Notes: generated from the letters alone by a model not told the origin. A stretch of DNA of 64,000 bases from QHWT01 sp963755695 (GCA_963755695.1 CAVWLB010000010.1:620001-684000), one strand, 5' to 3'. Shown: positions 26,172 to 35,496, counted from the stretch's first letter. Numbers and translations are program-made.

Positions 26172-26797
26172 TGCATCTGCTGATCACACTCCTCGTCTTC
26201 GGCCAGGCGTCACAGGCGCTTCCGGCCATCAACGCGGCGAAGAACGCGTCCGCGCAGGTGACCGAGGCCCAGAAGAAGAACTCGGAAGCGTTGGAGCCGC
26301 GTGCGGCGGTTCCTCCCGCCGGTTCCGCACCCGCTGGTGCGACCACGCCCACGGGTTCAGTAGCCGCTCCGGCGACCAGCGCGGGGCAGGCTCCTGCGGC
26401 GGCTTCGGGGCCGGCGGCAGAGGCGGAAGCCTCCGCTCCGGTATCGGCGGGGGCTTACTCATACGACCCGAGCGGCCGGCGCGATCCGTTCGTGAGCCTG
26501 CTTCTCGGTGGCAGTTCCACTCGGCCGACCGGCGCCACTAGGCCGCCAGGTTTGCCCGGCCTGTTGATCGGCGAGGTCAGCGTGAAGGGCGTGCTGAAGG
26601 CGAAGGGCAACTTCGTTGCGATCCTGCAGGCGGCTGACAGTAAAACGTATCTCGCTCACATGGGCGACAAGGTGATGGACGGCTCGGTGAAGTCGATCAC
26701 GCAGGACGCGGTGGTGTTTTCGCAGGAAGTGAACGATCCGCTCTCGCTCGTGAAGCAGCGCGAGGTCAGGAAGACGATTCGGCCGGAGACCAGATGA
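26171..26797 (+). CDS. pilP: Type IV pilus assembly protein PilP
   Basis: 208 residues. An unusual N-terminus for PilP: a short hydrophobic leader (MHLLITLLVFGQASQ) without the lipobox of many homologues, then about 80 residues of Ala/Pro-rich linker. The conserved beta domain starts at YDPSGRRDPFVSLLLG (the R-D-P-F signature) and continues GLLIGEVSVKGVLKAKGNFVAIL, TYLAHMGDKVMDGSVKSI and VVFSQEVNDPLSL. It connects PilNO to PilQ. The stop overlaps the pilQ start (ATGA at 26794). Confidence 0.93.
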   Translation: MHLLITLLVFGQASQALPAINAAKNASAQVTEAQKKNSEALEPRAAVPPAGSAPAGATTPTGSVAAPATSAGQAPAAASGPAAEAEASAPVSAGAYSYDPSGRRDPFVSLLLGGSSTRPTGATRPPGLPGLLIGEVSVKGVLKAKGNFVAILQAADSKTYLAHMGDKVMDGSVKSITQDAVVFSQEVNDPLSLVKQREVRKTIRPETR

Positions 26798-29289
26798 GCA
26801 TGACTCCTTTACAGGTGCGACTTCGCCCGGTGCACCGGCTGATGGCCGCGAGTGCGCTCGCAGCCGTGGCCGGCGGGCTGGTGGTGACGGCGGCCCCTGC
26901 GCCCGTACGGCTGGTCGGCGTGTCCGCCCAGGCAAGCGGGCGTGCCGCGGCGGTGATGATCGAAGCGACCGAGCCGGTCGCTTACGCGGTGAGCCGTCCC
27001 GATCCGCTGACGGTCCTCGTCGACCTTCGCAACGTCAGCGTCGAGGACGCGGAAAATCAGGTCGCGCGCAGCGGACCGGTCTCCGGCGTGTCGCTCGAGC
27101 AGGCGACGGCGATCGACGGCAAGGCGCTCGCGCGGGTGCGGGTCGCGCTCACCTCGCCCGCCAACTACAAGGTGCGCAGCGCGCGGAACGTCATCCGCGT
27201 CGAGCTCGAGCCGACCAGTGGCCCGGTACCGATCGACGGCACGCCGGCCGCGGTTCGCCACGACGCGCCGGCCGCCGAGCCGGCTGCCGCGGATGCGAGC
27301 GCGACGGTCGTGCCCGCGACGGTGATTGAAAAGGTGCGCGCTTCCCATACACGCTCTGCGACCACGATTACGCTCGCGGGAGACGGCCGGCTGAACCCGG
27401 CCTCGCTCTCCGAGTCCGACGATCAGCCGCGGCGACTGATCATGGAGTTTCCCAACCTCGGGACCAAGGCGCCGTCGCAGATCCAGGTCGACGGCATGTT
27501 CGTCAAGAAGGTACGCGTCGCGAGCAGCCGCGAGCCGCTCACCACTCGTGTGGTGATGGAGCTGGCTTCGAACGCCGCGTACCACGTGGAGCGGGCTGGT
27601 CCCGGCGGACGCGATCTGGCAATCGTGTTCGAGGGAAGGAAATCCGGCAGCGAGATCCTGGTCGCGCCGCCGTCGGAATCGGCCGCGTCCGCGGCAGGTG
27701 CGGACAGCGAAGACACGATGACGATGTCGCAGGCCATCGCAAACGCGGCCTCGATCACGCCGCCGGATCCCATTACCGCCTTGAACAGTACCCAATCGCC
27801 GCCCACCAAGCCGGCCGCGCCGAAAACGGCTGCCCCGGCACCGGCGAAGAAGTCTCAGGCCGCCCCGGAGAAGGGAGCTCCGGTGCAGGAGAAGGGAAGC
27901 CTCGCGCAGGCAGCACAGGCCGCGCAGCAGCCTCCGCCAGCGTCGCAGCCGCCGGTCTCGCCGCAGCAGTCGGCGCAGCCGACGACCTCGCTTCCAGTGC
28001 CGGGCAGCGGCGGACGGCAGTACACCGGGAATCCGATCAGCATGGATTTCCAGGACGCGGATCTCCGATCGGTGCTGCGCACCTTCGCGGAGATCAGCGG
28101 CCTCAACATGGTGATCGACCCACAGGTCCAGGGTCGCGTCGATATCGTCTTGAACGAAGTTCCGTGGGACCAGGCGCTCGACACGATTCTCCGCGGCAAC
28201 AAGCTCGGATGGACGGTGGATGGCAGCATCGTCCGCATCGTGCCGCTCTCGGTGCTCACCGAGGAGCAGCGCGAGCGCGCACAGCTCCAGCAGCAGCAGG
28301 CGCTGGCCGGCGAAACGCGGGTGCAGACGTTCGCCCTCAGCTACGCGAAGGCGGGCGAGCTTTCGCCGCTGCTCACGAGCTCTGCGCTCTCGCAGCGGGG
28401 CAAGATCCAGGTCGACGCCCGCACGAACACACTGATCATCACGGATCTACCCGATCGCCTGCAGACCGCCGCGTCGCTCATCGGCACGCTCGACCGGCCG
28501 GAGCCGCAGGTCGAGGTCGAGGCGCGAATCGTCCAGACCACACGAGACTTCGCCCGCGCGGTGGGCATCCAGTGGGGGCTCAACGGCCGTGTCACACAGC
28601 AACTGGGCAACACCTTGCCGTTCGCGTTCCCGAACAACGGCACGGTTGGCGGCCGCGTCGGCGGCACCCAGGGCTCGAACGATCCCCGGGGCACGGGGAC
28701 GAACGACAACACCTCCACGGTCGTGAATCTTGGCGCTGCGGCAGCTTCGTCGGCCATCGGCCTCGCGCTCGGATCCGTCAATGGCGCGTTCAATCTCGAC
28801 GTCGCGCTCACCGCGCTCGAGAACAGCGGCAAGGGGCGGATCCTGTCGACGCCCCGCCTGACCACGCAGAACAACCAGGAAGCGGAAGTCGCCCAAGGTA
28901 TCCAGATCCCGATTCAGACCGTTGCCAACAACACCGTGAGCGTCCAGTTCAAGGACGCCGTGCTGGTCTTGAAGGTGACGCCGCAGATCACCGCGGCGAA
29001 CACCGTGATCATGAACGTGTCGATCGAAAACGCCACGCCCGACTTCTCGCGACAGGTCAACGGCATTCCGCCGATCGACACCCAGCGCGCGCTCACCCGG
29101 GTGCAGGTCAACGACGGCGCGACGACGGTCATCGGCGGCATCTTCGTCAGCCAGGAGCAGACGACCAACGATCGCACGCCGTACCTGCATCGCATTCCGC
29201 TGCTCGGATGGCTGTTCCGGCGCGACACGCTGACCGATACGAGTCGCGAGCTGTTGATCTTCATCACGCCGCGGATTCTGAGAGGGTAA
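26794..29289 (+). CDS. pilQ: Type IV pilus secretin PilQ
   Basis: 831 residues. The signal sequence is around LMAASALAAVAGGLVVTAAPA. Two AMIN domains (about 38-145 and 180-285; VAYAVSRPDPLTVLVDLRN, PRRLIMEFPNLGTK) precede a Pro/Ala/Gln linker (about 330-405). An STN domain follows (ISMDFQDADLRSVLRTFAEI, GLNMVIDPQVQGRVDIVL, VPWDQALDTILRGNKL), then secretin N (VQTFALSYAKAGELSPLL) and the secretin core (EVEARIVQTTRDFARAVGIQW, LSTPRLTTQNNQEAEVAQG, VLKVTPQITAANTVIM, TTVIGGIFVSQEQ, IPLLGWLFRRDTLTDTSREL). Outer-membrane pore for the pilus, last of the coupled pilMNOPQ set. Confidence 0.97.
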   Translation: MSMTPLQVRLRPVHRLMAASALAAVAGGLVVTAAPAPVRLVGVSAQASGRAAAVMIEATEPVAYAVSRPDPLTVLVDLRNVSVEDAENQVARSGPVSGVSLEQATAIDGKALARVRVALTSPANYKVRSARNVIRVELEPTSGPVPIDGTPAAVRHDAPAAEPAAADASATVVPATVIEKVRASHTRSATTITLAGDGRLNPASLSESDDQPRRLIMEFPNLGTKAPSQIQVDGMFVKKVRVASSREPLTTRVVMELASNAAYHVERAGPGGRDLAIVFEGRKSGSEILVAPPSESAASAAGADSEDTMTMSQAIANAASITPPDPITALNSTQSPPTKPAAPKTAAPAPAKKSQAAPEKGAPVQEKGSLAQAAQAAQQPPPASQPPVSPQQSAQPTTSLPVPGSGGRQYTGNPISMDFQDADLRSVLRTFAEISGLNMVIDPQVQGRVDIVLNEVPWDQALDTILRGNKLGWTVDGSIVRIVPLSVLTEEQRERAQLQQQQALAGETRVQTFALSYAKAGELSPLLTSSALSQRGKIQVDARTNTLIITDLPDRLQTAASLIGTLDRPEPQVEVEARIVQTTRDFARAVGIQWGLNGRVTQQLGNTLPFAFPNNGTVGGRVGGTQGSNDPRGTGTNDNTSTVVNLGAAAASSAIGLALGSVNGAFNLDVALTALENSGKGRILSTPRLTTQNNQEAEVAQGIQIPIQTVANNTVSVQFKDAVLVLKVTPQITAANTVIMNVSIENATPDFSRQVNGIPPIDTQRALTRVQVNDGATTVIGGIFVSQEQTTNDRTPYLHRIPLLGWLFRRDTLTDTSRELLIFITPRILRG

Positions 29290-29293
29290 GGAC

Positions 29294-29881
29294 ATGACTA
29301 AGGCCGTGTGGGGCGCACGCATCAGGCTCGCGGGGGCGCTTTTGTGCGCCCTCCTGGTGTCGTCGTGCGGAGATCAGACGCTGCAGGGAACGGCGAGCTC
29401 GTATTTGATCATCACCAGTATGACCGGGCCCAAGGGCGAATCGACGGTGCTCTCGGACGTGATCACCAGCGTCGGCGGCGTGCCGTCGACGTTCAACGAT
29501 TCGGGGCAAGCCACCTTTCAGCTCACCCTGAAAGACACCGGGCCGACGACCTCGCCAAACGTGCCTTCGCAGAACAACTCCATCACCCTGACGCAGTACC
29601 ACGTTCAGTACGTGCGTTCCGACGGTCACAACATCCAGGGAGTCGACGTTCCGTACGCGTTCGACGGTGCGGTGACGTCCACCATCAGCGGGACCAGCAG
29701 CGTCGGGTTCACGCTGGTGCGCCATACGGCGAAGGAAGAGGCGCCGCTCGCGACGCTGGCGTCAGGATCACCGCCATTGACGGTGATCGCGCAGGTGACC
29801 TTCTTCGGCCACGATCAGACGGGGCGCGAGACCAACGTCTCGGGCAACATCGAGATCACCTTCTCCAATTTCGGCGATTGA
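29294..29881 (+). CDS. Hypothetical lipoprotein downstream of pilQ
   Basis: 195 residues. The leader MTKAVWGARIRLAGALLCAL runs into a lipobox LVSSC, so it should be lipid-anchored. The rest is Thr/Ser/Gly-rich beta-type sequence (LIITSMTGPKGEST, QATFQLTLKDTGPTTSP, VTVIAQV-like VIAQVTFFGHDQTGRET, NIEITFSNFGD). It starts 4 bp after the pilQ stop, so it is likely co-transcribed with the pilus genes and could assist the secretin. No family is recognised. Confidence 0.75.
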   Translation: MTKAVWGARIRLAGALLCALLVSSCGDQTLQGTASSYLIITSMTGPKGESTVLSDVITSVGGVPSTFNDSGQATFQLTLKDTGPTTSPNVPSQNNSITLTQYHVQYVRSDGHNIQGVDVPYAFDGAVTSTISGTSSVGFTLVRHTAKEEAPLATLASGSPPLTVIAQVTFFGHDQTGRETNVSGNIEITFSNFGD

Positions 29882-29947
29882 TACCACGGCAGGTCGATGA
29901 CCAGCGTCAGAAGGCTACAGGGACCGGCGAAAGGCCGGCGCACACAT

Positions 29948-30958
29948 ATGGCACGATCCAATAGCTCTCTCGTCATCGCGATACTCCTGGCGGTTGCCCT
30001 TTCAGGGTGCACGCTGAAGAAGCAGGAGACGCCGTCGCTGACCGGTCCGTCGGAACTGGGCACGTCGCTGGCGCTCGATGCCAGCCCCGACATCCTGACG
30101 CAGGACGGCGCGTCGCAGTCGGTGGTCACGGTCGACGCGCGCAATTCAAACGGGCAGCCATTGCGCAATCTGTCGGTGCGCGCCGAGATCGTCGCCGGCG
30201 GCGTCGCCGCCGATTTTGGAACGCTCTCTGCGCGCAATGTCGTGACCGACGGAAGTGGCCGCGCGACGGTGGTGTACACCGCGCCGCAGGCGCCGCCGGT
30301 TGCGGTGGACAACTTCACGATCGTGTCAATCGTGTTCACGCCAATCGGCACCGACTTCGGCAACTCGAATTCGAAGGCGGTCGACATCCGCCTGGTTCCG
30401 CCGGGCATGATCGTGCCTCCGGACGGCTTGTCGCCGAAATTCGCCTGGAGTCCGGGGAGCGCGACCGACCATCAGTCGATCCTATTCGACGGATCTGGCA
30501 GCACCTCGAACGCGACGAATCCGATCACCGGCTGGTCGTGGGACTTCGGCGACGGCGAGACGGCGACTGGCCGCACGGTGACCCATGCGTTCGATGAGGC
30601 GGGCACCTTCATCGTGACACTGACCATCAGTGACCCGTTCGGCCGCAGTGCCTCGACGTCAGAGACGATCACCATTACCCCGGGCGGCGCGGGCATGACG
30701 GCGAACATCCTGGTCTCGCCGACGCCAGTGATATCTGGCCAGCAGGCGTTCTTCAACGGGAGCGCTTCGAAGCCGGCGCCGGGTCAGACGATCACGAAGT
30801 TCAATTGGAACTTCGGCGACGGAACGACCGGCAGCGGCGCTACCACGAGCCACACGTTCACGACCACCGGAACCTACACGGTTGTCCTGACGATTACCGA
30901 TGATGCCGGTCACTCGGAGACGACGAGCCTGACGATCTCGGTGACGGACGGCAGCTGA
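29948..30958 (+). CDS. Lipoprotein with two PKD domains
   Basis: 336 residues from ATG 29948 (MARSNSSLVIAILLAVALSG), with lipobox LSGC. Residues about 40-150 look like a bacterial Ig/invasin-type domain (ILTQDGASQSVVTVDARNSNG, VVTDGSGRATVVYTAP). Two PKD domains follow, each with the W-D-F-G-D-G signature (WSWDFGDGETATGRTVTHAF, FNWNFGDGTTGSGATTSHTF) and ending in repeated VTLTISD/VVLTITD strands. PKD domains usually mediate extracellular protein or glycan contacts. With the preceding lipoprotein it follows pilQ on the same strand. A longer start at 29897 is possible but lacks a leader. Confidence 0.82.
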   Translation: MARSNSSLVIAILLAVALSGCTLKKQETPSLTGPSELGTSLALDASPDILTQDGASQSVVTVDARNSNGQPLRNLSVRAEIVAGGVAADFGTLSARNVVTDGSGRATVVYTAPQAPPVAVDNFTIVSIVFTPIGTDFGNSNSKAVDIRLVPPGMIVPPDGLSPKFAWSPGSATDHQSILFDGSGSTSNATNPITGWSWDFGDGETATGRTVTHAFDEAGTFIVTLTISDPFGRSASTSETITITPGGAGMTANILVSPTPVISGQQAFFNGSASKPAPGQTITKFNWNFGDGTTGSGATTSHTFTTTGTYTVVLTITDDAGHSETTSLTISVTDGS

Positions 30959-30981
30959 GATCGGATGGTAGAGTCTGATAC

Positions 30982-31581
30982 ATGGCGGACAATCCGCGCA
31001 TAGAAGAACTGCGACGCCGGGTCCTTGCGGATCCGGCGTCGATTGCGTTTGCTGCTCTCGCTGAGGAGTATCGCCGGGTCGGCAACTACGCCGGCGCGAT
31101 AGAGACCTGCCGCGTGGGACTCCAGCGCCATCCGTCGTATGTTTCGGCGCGGGTCACGCTGGGGCGCGCGCTGTTGGAGACCGCGCAGTACGACGAAGCG
31201 CGAAAAGAGCTGGAGCTCGTGCTCAAGAGCGCGCCGGAGAACCTCGCCGCGATCCGCGGGCTCGCAGAGATTCACGAACGGCACGCGAACCTGCCCGAGC
31301 TGGACACCGTCCACTCGATGCCGGTGGCACCGCGGGAGCCGCTTGCGATCTCCGCGACTCCAGCGGCAGCGGCTCCAACGGCAGCCGCCGTCCTCGAGAC
31401 ACCCGCCGCCGAGCTGCGCATCGAGGACATGCCGGCGGCAGATCCCGTTCCGGTTCGCGCGGCCGTGCCGATCCCGGTTCGAACGGTTGCCGTCGTGCTG
31501 CCCGATCCTGCGGTTGCACGCCTCGAGCAGCTCCTGGTCGCCATCAAGTCGGCGCGGGTCTCGTCCGGCACTTCCCGTTAA
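30982..31581 (+). CDS. TPR-repeat protein
   Basis: 199 residues. The N-terminal half holds TPR-type helices (AFAALAEEYRRVGNYAGAIETC, VSARVTLGRALLETAQYDEA, LAAIRGLAEIHERH). The C-terminal half is Ala/Pro/Val-rich linker ending in a short helix (PAVARLEQLLVAIKSARV). No signal peptide, so probably cytoplasmic. It lies 23 bp after the PKD lipoprotein and 5 bp before the peptidase gene. A protein-protein adaptor role is inferred. Confidence 0.78.
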   Translation: MADNPRIEELRRRVLADPASIAFAALAEEYRRVGNYAGAIETCRVGLQRHPSYVSARVTLGRALLETAQYDEARKELELVLKSAPENLAAIRGLAEIHERHANLPELDTVHSMPVAPREPLAISATPAAAAPTAAAVLETPAAELRIEDMPAADPVPVRAAVPIPVRTVAVVLPDPAVARLEQLLVAIKSARVSSGTSR

Positions 31582-31586
31582 TCGTC

Positions 31587-32729
31587 ATGGCCGTCCTTCC
31601 GCGTCTCGAGCGCGTACGCACGTACGTCGAGGCGGCGTCGCTCGACGCCCTCGTCGTCACCCATCTCCCCAACGTTCGGTATCTGACCGGATTCACCGGT
31701 ACCGCCGGAACGCTCGTCCTGCGGCCGGAGCGCTGCGTGCTGCTGGTGGACTCTCGGTACCTGACGGCGGCTCAGGATCTCGTCGCGTCCCTGGAGCCCG
31801 GCGCCGTGGTGATCGAAAGAGTCCTACAAAGTTACGACGCCGCGATTGCGGCCGTTCTGCGAAGGGAATCGTGCAGACGAATTGGTATTGAAGCCGCGTG
31901 GCTGTCGGTCAGCCGTTTCAATGCCATCTGCAACGACCTTACCGGTGGGGCTCCGACGCCCCTTCGAGCTGACGGACCGACGCCAGGTACCTGCTGGCGA
32001 CCGAGCGGCTCGTCGAACGGGCGCGGGTGATCAAGGATGCGGCGGAAATCGAAGTGATTCGCGAAGGCGCCCGGCGGATTTCCGCGATCGCCCGGCGGCT
32101 GACCGAGCTCGTCCGTCCGGGACGGCGCGAGGATGAGATTGCTGCCGAGCTCGACTCCGCGGTCCGGGCGGCTGGTTTTTCGGGGCCGGCGTTCGAGACC
32201 ATCGTGGCGTCGGGACCCAACAGTGCGCTGCCGCACGCCCGGCCAACGGCCCGCCGTCTGGAGATTGGTGACTCGACCGGTACTGGACTTTGGGGGTGTC
32301 TACGACGGATACTGCGTGGATCTGACGCGCACGGTTCAGCTTGGGCCACCGTCGGCGGCGCTCGGACAGCTTTACGAGGCCGTGGCGAAGGCGCACCAGG
32401 CGGCGGTCGCGGCAGTTTGTCCCGGCGTGCGGCCCAGTGCCATCGACGCGGCCGCACGCGACGTCCTGGTGCAGCACGGGCTGGGGGATGCGTTCGGCCA
32501 TGGCACGGGTCACGGGATCGGGCTGGAAATCCACGAAGACCCGCGGATAGGCCGGGAAGCGCCAGGCGTGCCGGATACGCCGGTCGAGCCCGGAATGATT
32601 TTCACGATCGAGCCCGGCGCATACGTGCCCGGAACCGGTGGGGTCCGGATCGAGGATGATGTGCTCGTCACCCCGGATGGCTGCGAGCTACTGACCGATG
32701 CGCCGCGATTGATGACGATTGAGTGCTAG
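31587..32729 (+). CDS. Xaa-Pro aminopeptidase-like M24 peptidase, two frameshifts
   Basis: The N-terminal creatinase-type domain begins MAVLPRLERVRTYVEAASLD and continues TGFTGTAGTLVLRPERCVLL and DSRYLTAAQ. Frame changes near 31965 and 32270 connect to the M24 domain (VIKDAAEIEVIREGARRIS; FETIVASGPNSALPHARPT; VLDFGGVYDGYCVDLTRTV). All five metal ligands of the pita-bread fold are present: D in DFGG, D in DLTR, H in GHGTGHGIGLEIHE, E in TIEPGAY and E in GGVRIEDDVLV. The total length of about 380 codons suits PepP/PepQ-like enzymes, so the shifts look like sequence errors. Its place directly before accB-accC is common in bacteria, though efp is absent here. Confidence 0.85.
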
Positions 32730-32795
32730 ACCGGGTCTCTGGACCCGGCGGCTGTCGCCTGTAGCCGGTCTTCGGACCCGGGCGGCCGATCTCGA
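32730..32795. repeat. Double hairpin element (CCGGGTC...GACCCGG) before accB
   Basis: CCGGGTC-TCTG-GACCCGG forms a compact hairpin near 32732-32749, and a near copy, CCGGTCTTCGGACCCGG, follows some 30 bp later with GGCTGTCGCC between them. It lies just after the peptidase stop. No T-run follows. It may serve as a processing or attenuation hairpin before accB. Confidence 0.6.
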
Positions 32796-32813
32796 TAGCG
32801 GCTTTGGAGTCGA

Positions 32814-33302
32814 ATGGATTTCTCGGACATCGAGCGGATTCTCGATCTCGTGCGGCAACACGATCTCGCCGAATTCGAGTTGGAAAAGGAAGGCCTGAAG
32901 CTCCGCGTACGCAAAGCGGGCGCGCTTCCGGCATTCACGGCGAACCCATTCCACACGATGCCGGTTGGCGTACCGGCCGGTTTGCCGCCCGCGTCGCCGG
33001 CGTTACCCCCTTTGCCGGCTGGTTCACCGCTTACCACCGACGAGGCAGAGGAGTCGGTGGAGCTTGCGGTGGTGAAATCACCGATTGTCGGCACGTTCTA
33101 TCGGTCGCCGGAGCCGGGCGCTCCGGCGTTTGTCGAGATCGGCCAGCGGGTGAAGAAGGATCAGGTCCTCTGCATCATCGAGGCGATGAAACTGATGAAC
33201 GAGATCACGTCGGAGTACGACGGCGAGATCGTCAGCGCCTACGTCGAGAACGGCAAACCGGTCCAGTATGGAGAGCGATTGTTTGCGATCAGAACGGTCT
33301 AG
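32814..33302 (+). CDS. accB: Acetyl-CoA carboxylase biotin carboxyl carrier protein
   Basis: 162 residues. The N-terminal helix (MDFSDIERILDLVRQHDLAE, LKLRVRK), a Pro/Ala linker (about 50-75) and the biotinyl domain with VKSPIVGTFYRSPEP, the thumb and the biotin site EAMKLMNEI (Lys of AMKL) are all present. It carries the carboxyl group between AccC and the transferase for fatty-acid synthesis. accC follows after 6 bp. Confidence 0.97.
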   Translation: MDFSDIERILDLVRQHDLAEFELEKEGLKLRVRKAGALPAFTANPFHTMPVGVPAGLPPASPALPPLPAGSPLTTDEAEESVELAVVKSPIVGTFYRSPEPGAPAFVEIGQRVKKDQVLCIIEAMKLMNEITSEYDGEIVSAYVENGKPVQYGERLFAIRTV

Positions 33303-33308
33303 GGGACT

Positions 33309-34685
33309 ATGTTCAAGAAGATCCTGATTGCGAACCGGGGGGAAATCGCGCTGCGCGTCATCTGCGCGTGCCGGGAACTGGGAATCAAGACCGTCGCCGT
33401 CTATTCGGAGGCGGACGAAAACTCGCTGCACGTCCGCTTCGCCGACGAGGACGTCTGCATCGGTCCCGCCCGCAGCGCCGAGAGCTACCTCAGTGTGCCG
33501 GCGATCATCAGCGCCGCGGAAATTACCGGCGCCGACGCGATTCATCCGGGCTACGGGTTCCTCTCCGAAAGCGCCTATCTGGCAGAGGTCTGCGAGGCGT
33601 GCCACATCAAGTTCATCGGCCCGTCGCCGAACGTGATCCGGCTCCTCGGCGACAAGGCCCGCGCGCGTCGCGCCATGAAGAAGGCGGGGGTGCCGGTGCT
33701 GCCCGGGAGCGACGGCCCCGTCGACGGCGAGGAACGCGCGGCGAAGATCGCGCGGGATCTCGGCTATCCGGTCATCATCAAAGCGGTGGCGGGCGGCGGC
33801 GGCCGCGGCATGCGGGTGATTCGTGCCACCGGCGAACTGTCGAAGGCCTTGAAGACTGCGCAGCGCGAAGCGGAAGCGGCATTCGGCGTCGGCGACGTGT
33901 ATCTGGAGAAGTACGTCGAGAACCCGCGCCATATCGAATTCCAGGTGCTCGGCGATCATCACGGCGCGGTCGTCCATCTGGGCGAGCGCGAGTGCTCGAT
34001 TCAGCGGCGGCACCAGAAGCTCCTGGAGGAGGCGCCGTCGGTCGCGGTCACCGAGAAGATGCGCCGGAAGCTTGGCAGCACCGTGGTCGATGCCGCCCGC
34101 GCGGTGCAGTACACCAACGCCGGGACGTTCGAGTTCCTGCTCGACGACAAGGGGAACTTCTTCTTCCTCGAGGTGAATACCCGGGTCCAGGTCGAACATC
34201 CGGTGACTGAGTTCATCACCGGGGTCGACATCGTGAAGGAGCAGATTCGCATTGCCTGCGGCGAGCGGCTCTCGTTCAAACAGGGGGATGTGACCTTCAC
34301 CGGCCACTCCATCGAGTGCCGGATCAACGCCGAAGATCCCGAGACGTTTGCTCCTTCCCCCGGCGTTATTCATGCCTTCAGCGTCCCCGGGGGGCCCGGC
34401 GTGCGCGTGGACACCTTCGCGCATTCCGAGTGCACGGTATCGCCTTACTACGATTCGATGATTGCCAAGATCATCGTCCACGGCCGGGATCGTCAGGAGG
34501 CGATCTCGCGGATGCGCCGCACGCTGGAAATGACGGTCATCGACGGGATTAAGACCTCGATTCCGATGCACATGAAAATCCTGGCCGATCCCGATTTCAT
34601 CGCCGGCCACCTCAGCACGTCGTTCATGGAGCGCTACATCGTCGAGAAGAAGACCAACCGCAGCGGGCTGGCGGAGGCTGTTTAG
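33309..34685 (+). CDS. accC: Acetyl-CoA carboxylase, biotin carboxylase subunit
   Basis: 458 residues. The N-terminal Rossmann-like domain (KKILIANRGEIALRVICACRE), the ATP-grasp region with GFLSESAYLAEVC, VIIKAVAGGGGRGMRVI, YLEKYVENPRHIEFQVLGD, ERECSIQRRHQKLLEEAPS and FLEVNTRVQVEHPVTEF, and the C-terminal domain (GHSIECRINAEDP, SPYYDSMIAKIIVHGRD) are complete. It carboxylates biotin on AccB using ATP and bicarbonate. Standard accBC pair. Confidence 0.97.
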   Translation: MFKKILIANRGEIALRVICACRELGIKTVAVYSEADENSLHVRFADEDVCIGPARSAESYLSVPAIISAAEITGADAIHPGYGFLSESAYLAEVCEACHIKFIGPSPNVIRLLGDKARARRAMKKAGVPVLPGSDGPVDGEERAAKIARDLGYPVIIKAVAGGGGRGMRVIRATGELSKALKTAQREAEAAFGVGDVYLEKYVENPRHIEFQVLGDHHGAVVHLGERECSIQRRHQKLLEEAPSVAVTEKMRRKLGSTVVDAARAVQYTNAGTFEFLLDDKGNFFFLEVNTRVQVEHPVTEFITGVDIVKEQIRIACGERLSFKQGDVTFTGHSIECRINAEDPETFAPSPGVIHAFSVPGGPGVRVDTFAHSECTVSPYYDSMIAKIIVHGRDRQEAISRMRRTLEMTVIDGIKTSIPMHMKILADPDFIAGHLSTSFMERYIVEKKTNRSGLAEAV

Positions 34686-34714
34686 AGAAGACGCAGGACG
34701 GAGGTAGTTTCCAC

Positions 34715-34803
34715 CTCCAATCGCCAATCTTCAATCTGCAGTCTCAATCTGCAATCGTCAATCTGCAATTTTCAATCTCCAATCTTCAGTCTTCAATCTT
34801 CAG
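34715..34803. repeat. Heptamer array, family A, single orientation, before thiE
   Basis: Words CAATCTT, CAATCTG, CAGTCTC, CAATCGT, CAATCTC and CAGTCTT run tandemly at about 7 bp, with CAATCTT and CAGTCTT interleaved at the end (TTCAGTCTTCAATCTTCAG). Unlike the others, it shows no opposite-strand half. It ends 6 bases before the thiE ATG, leaving no Shine-Dalgarno. Confidence 0.85.
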
Positions 34804-34808
34804 TCCTG

Positions 34809-35423
34809 ATGTTCCCCCTTTACGTCATCGTCGACACCGCGCTCTGTGCGGCGCGGGGGCTCGATCCGCTGACGCTCTCGGAGGCGTTTCTGCGCGGCGG
34901 CGCGCGATTGATTCAACTTCGAGACAAGTCGCCGTCGTCGTCGGCGCGGCTGTCGCTGGCCGACGACCTCGTCCGTCGGGCGCACGCGGTAGGCGCAGCC
35001 GTCGTGATCAACGATCGAGCCGATCTCGCACGCCTCAGTGGCGCTGATGGCGTCCACGTCGGCCAGGACGACCTGACGGTAGAGGAGGTGCGGGGAGTCG
35101 TGGGACCGGAGGCGGTGGTCGGCGCATCGACGCACGATGAAGCGCAAATCGCGGTCGCGGCTCGAACCAGCGCCAGCTACATTGCCGTCGGTCCAATCTA
35201 CGGCACGTCCACGAAGGACACGGGTTACAGCGCGCGCGGACTCGACCTCGTGCACCTTGCATCCGCATCGGGAAAACCGGTGGTAGCGATCGGTGGAATC
35301 ACGCTGGAGCGTGCGCCGGAAGTGGTCGACGCGGGGGCGTCGAGCGTCGCGGTAATCTCGGATCTGCTGACTGGCGACCCGGAGGCCCGCGTGCGGGAGT
35401 TCCTCCGTAAGCTCGACAGATGA
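34809..35423 (+). CDS. thiE: Thiamine-phosphate synthase
   Basis: 204 residues. Joins HMP-PP and thiazole phosphate to thiamine phosphate. TIM-barrel motifs are GGARLIQLRDKS (diphosphate and pyrimidine site), VVINDRADLARLSGADGVHVGQDD, VVGASTHDEAQ, ASYIAVGPIYGTSTKD, PVVAIGGITLERAPEVVDAG and SVAVISDLL. ATG 34809 (MFPLYVIVD) fits the family start although no ribosome site is seen, because a repeat array abuts it. No other thiamine gene is nearby. Confidence 0.94.
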   Translation: MFPLYVIVDTALCAARGLDPLTLSEAFLRGGARLIQLRDKSPSSSARLSLADDLVRRAHAVGAAVVINDRADLARLSGADGVHVGQDDLTVEEVRGVVGPEAVVGASTHDEAQIAVAARTSASYIAVGPIYGTSTKDTGYSARGLDLVHLASASGKPVVAIGGITLERAPEVVDAGASSVAVISDLLTGDPEARVREFLRKLDR

Positions 35424-35496
35424 AATATAATCGCGCCAATCGCGGTCCCCGCGAGCGACCGAGCCGCGGTGTGGGGCAGACTGAAGAAGAGGCGGA

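Noticed and set aside
33078..34727. 549-codon minus-strand open frame opposite accC
   Set aside because: Antisense shadow of a highly conserved gene in GC-rich DNA; no domain seen.
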